From: Prevotella sp.
GTDB taxonomy: Bacteria; Bacteroidota; Bacteroidia; Bacteroidales; Bacteroidaceae
Direction of reading: 5' to 3'
Assembly (NCBI GenBank): GCA_017524385.1
Contig: JAFWSS010000256.1
Coordinates: forward strand, 1 to 64,000
Length of the DNA stretch: 64,000 nt
The position numbers and the translations under genes were made by a program. Of the stretch, positions 62,052 through 64,000 are shown piece after piece. Positions within the stretch are counted from its first letter, which is position 1, and each line of letters starts with the position of its first letter. The notes under the pieces were generated by a model that was not told where the DNA came from, did not search any database, and worked only from the letters and a program-made list of their open reading frames with translations.

Positions 62052-64000
62052 ATGAAGAAGAAAATCTTATTTCTATTGCTGCCATTGCTGCTGTCCGCCC
62101 TCCCCGGCCATGCCGTGTTGAAGGAGAAGGACTTGGAGGAGACCCTCTCATTGTTGCGTGAAGAGTTGGTCTCCCATTACAAAGACCTCCAGAACGAGGC
62201 AAAGAGCCACAAGCAATATCGCGACCAAGTGATAATGGAACTGATAGCGATATCTCGTCGTTGCGACCAGAATGCGCTGATGATTTACTCTCAGAAGAAC
62301 GACTACGTCTTCGACTTGACCTATGCGTGCAACGAGGTGACCCAGTTGTACAAGGACTACCATCGTAAGATACAGCCTTTCCGCTTGAGCATCGAGAACA
62401 TCGACACAGAGATAGCCCGTTACGACAGTTTGAAGACGAGCCTCAACAAGATGTCCACACGCACGCTATCCGAGCAGATGCAGGTGGACCGCAACGTCTG
62501 CCTCACCCTGACGGTATGCATCAGCCGCATGCTGAAGGAGAACCGTCAGAGCATGAGCGAATACATCGACATCTACAAAGCAACGGAAGAACGTTTGGAG
62601 CGTATGAACAGTTACGCCAACACCCGTTACAACGAGATACAGAACAACATCTTCGTCAACGGCGGCGACAACTACCTCACCATCCTGTCTAATTTCCGTT
62701 CCCGTTTATCCAAGACGAAAGAGACCGTTGTAGAAAAATACGTTCCATCGTCGAACAAGGTGAAATCACAGTGGGACAGCCGCATGATCATCGGCTTGTT
62801 CATCACGATGGGCATATTCGCCTTCGCCGCGATGTGCATCAGTTTCATCGGCACTCGCATCGTGAGGAAACGCTTTGGCAGCGACAGCATGGGCAAAAAG
62901 CGTTCGGTCATCATCATGGCCACCACCGTCATCATCTTCGCCATAGCGCTCCAGATCATCCGCATATTCTGGAATCAGAATTTCTTCATCATGGCGAGCG
63001 GCCTTCTCACACAGTATGCCTGGTTGCTGGGCGTCATCCTCGTCTCCCTTCTGCTGCGTGTGGGTTCAGACCAAATCATGAGCGCCCTACGCATCTACGC
63101 TCCACTGATAGCCATAGGTTTCATCATCATCGCGTTCCGCATCATCCTCGTCCCCAACGAGTTGGTCAACCTCATCCTCCCCCCCATCCTTCTCTGCTGC
63201 GCCATTTGGCAATGGTGGGTTGTGGCCCGTCACAATCACAACATCCCTCAGTTGGACGTTTTCTACACCTACATCTCCGCCATCGTCTTTGTCGCCTCCG
63301 TTGTCTGCTCTTGGATAGGTTTCACATTGCTCAGCGTCCAATTGCTCATCTGGTGGATCATGCAACTCACTTGCATCCTCACCATCACCTGCCTTCGCTC
63401 CTGGATCAAGAATTGGGGTCAGCGCCATCATTTGGAAGACAAGCCCATCACGGAGTCATGGAAATACGACCTGCTCTACAGTGTGCTGCTGCCTACACTA
63501 GGTGTAATGTCGATACTTCTAGCCATCTATTGGGCCGCCTCCGTGTTCAACCTGACGGAACTGACCTGGCGCATTTTCACCTATAAGTTCATCGACTCTC
63601 CCAACATCACCATCAGTGTGCTGAACATCGCTCTTGTGATCATCCTTTGGATGGTGTTCTCCTACCTCAACCGAACAGCGAAAGCGCTACTCAAGCATTA
63701 TTTCCATCAAAAGGACCCCACTTCCGCCGAAAGCCGCTTCGTGATGGGAAAGAACATCATCCAACTGTTAGTGTGGGGCATGTGGCTCATCATCAGCCTA
63801 GCCATTTGCCATGTGGACAACACATGGCTCGTGGTAGTCTCGGGTGGTCTGTCCACCGGCGTGGGTTTTGCATCAAAGGACATCCTTGAGAACATCTATT
63901 ACGGCATCTCTCTGATGGCAGGCCGCATCAAGGTGGGCGACTGGATTATCTGCGACGGCATACGCGGCAAGGTGAGTTCCATCAGTTACACCAGCACGAT
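62052..64000 (+). CDS. Large MscS-family mechanosensitive channel (truncated by window end)
   Basis: An open frame of at least 649 codons that continues past the window. It begins MKKKILFLLPLLLSALPGHA-like (MKKKILFLLL with PLLLSALPGHA), a signal peptide, followed by a roughly 200-residue helical, coiled-coil-like periplasmic domain (DLEETLSLLREELVSHYKDL onward). About eight to ten membrane helices follow (from IIGLFITMGIFAFAAMCISF). The pore helix and beta domain of MscS are near the end: LSTGVGFASKDILENIYYGI, then GRIKVGDWIICDGIRGKV. It would open under membrane tension to release osmolytes. The long periplasmic domain resembles the large MscK/YbdG-type subgroup. Confidence 0.9.
   Translation, partial: MKKKILFLLLPLLLSALPGHAVLKEKDLEETLSLLREELVSHYKDLQNEAKSHKQYRDQVIMELIAISRRCDQNALMIYSQKNDYVFDLTYACNEVTQLYKDYHRKIQPFRLSIENIDTEIARYDSLKTSLNKMSTRTLSEQMQVDRNVCLTLTVCISRMLKENRQSMSEYIDIYKATEERLERMNSYANTRYNEIQNNIFVNGGDNYLTILSNFRSRLSKTKETVVEKYVPSSNKVKSQWDSRMIIGLFITMGIFAFAAMCISFIGTRIVRKRFGSDSMGKKRSVIIMATTVIIFAIALQIIRIFWNQNFFIMASGLLTQYAWLLGVILVSLLLRVGSDQIMSALRIYAPLIAIGFIIIAFRIILVPNELVNLILPPILLCCAIWQWWVVARHNHNIPQLDVFYTYISAIVFVASVVCSWIGFTLLSVQLLIWWIMQLTCILTITCLRSWIKNWGQRHHLEDKPITESWKYDLLYSVLLPTLGVMSILLAIYWAASVFNLTELTWRIFTYKFIDSPNITISVLNIALVIILWMVFSYLNRTAKALLKHYFHQKDPTSAESRFVMGKNIIQLLVWGMWLIISLAICHVDNTWLVVVSGGLSTGVGFASKDILENIYYGISLMAGRIKVGDWIICDGIRGKVSSISYTST

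Overview
The window reads as the chromosome of a Prevotella-like member of the order Bacteroidales. This rests on repeated promoters of the Bacteroidota type (TAnnTTTG near -7 with TTTG about 19-22 bases upstream), few Shine-Dalgarno sites, a SusC/SusD pair, a BspA-like leucine-rich surface protein, a nuo operon without nuoE, nuoF and nuoG, and many families confined to this phylum (DUF3078, DUF3256, DUF4494, DUF5683). Most genes have near-balanced base composition. The stretch from about 11.4 to 19.1 kb is visibly richer in A and T, which suggests acquired DNA.

Layout. Positions 1-10.6 kb hold a structured small RNA (minus strand), an exported regulatory-domain protein, a DUF3298 lipoprotein, a TrmH-family RNA methyltransferase, an SH3 protein, ribosomal protein L31 type B, an exported endonuclease, a TIM-barrel-like lipoprotein paired with a large helical exported protein, a DUF1573 protein and a DUF3078 outer-membrane protein. 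Positions 11.0-22.8 kb are an accessory region. A five- or six-gene minus-strand operon (HTH regulator, MmeI-like DNA methyltransferase, SF2 helicase, an 87-residue protein, a GIY-YIG/ASCH protein, a 169-residue unknown) lies between two directly repeated copies of a small membrane-protein gene. Next to it are an AlbA_2/ATPase regulator followed by a seven-copy TGTCTCGGACA-type array, a second direct repeat with a terminator-like hairpin, and a truncated AAA-ATPase/PD-(D/E)XK gene.

Positions 23-36 kb are core: DUF3256, M6 protease, DUF4494, YggS, lpxB-surE, then parA-parB-DUF5683-lytic transglycosylase-rel, with a pectinesterase at the end. Positions 36-42 kb hold a SusC/SusD pair without accompanying carbohydrate enzymes, then alaS, a large exported macroglobulin-like protein, and a leucine-rich repeat protein carrying a 414-bp internal tandem duplication. 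Positions 50-60.6 kb are the complex I operon nuoA-B-CD-H-I-J-K-L-M-N. After a purine-rich repeat block come a BadF/BadG-type sugar kinase and a MscS-family channel that runs off the window.

The most interesting part is the 11.4-18.5 kb operon. It looks like a DNA-modification-based defence system. The methylase seems to have lost the nuclease motif usual for its family, and cleavage could instead be supplied by a separate GIY-YIG protein working with a helicase. The gene for that protein is interrupted by a single in-frame TAG. All functional assignments come from reading motifs by eye; no database search was possible.
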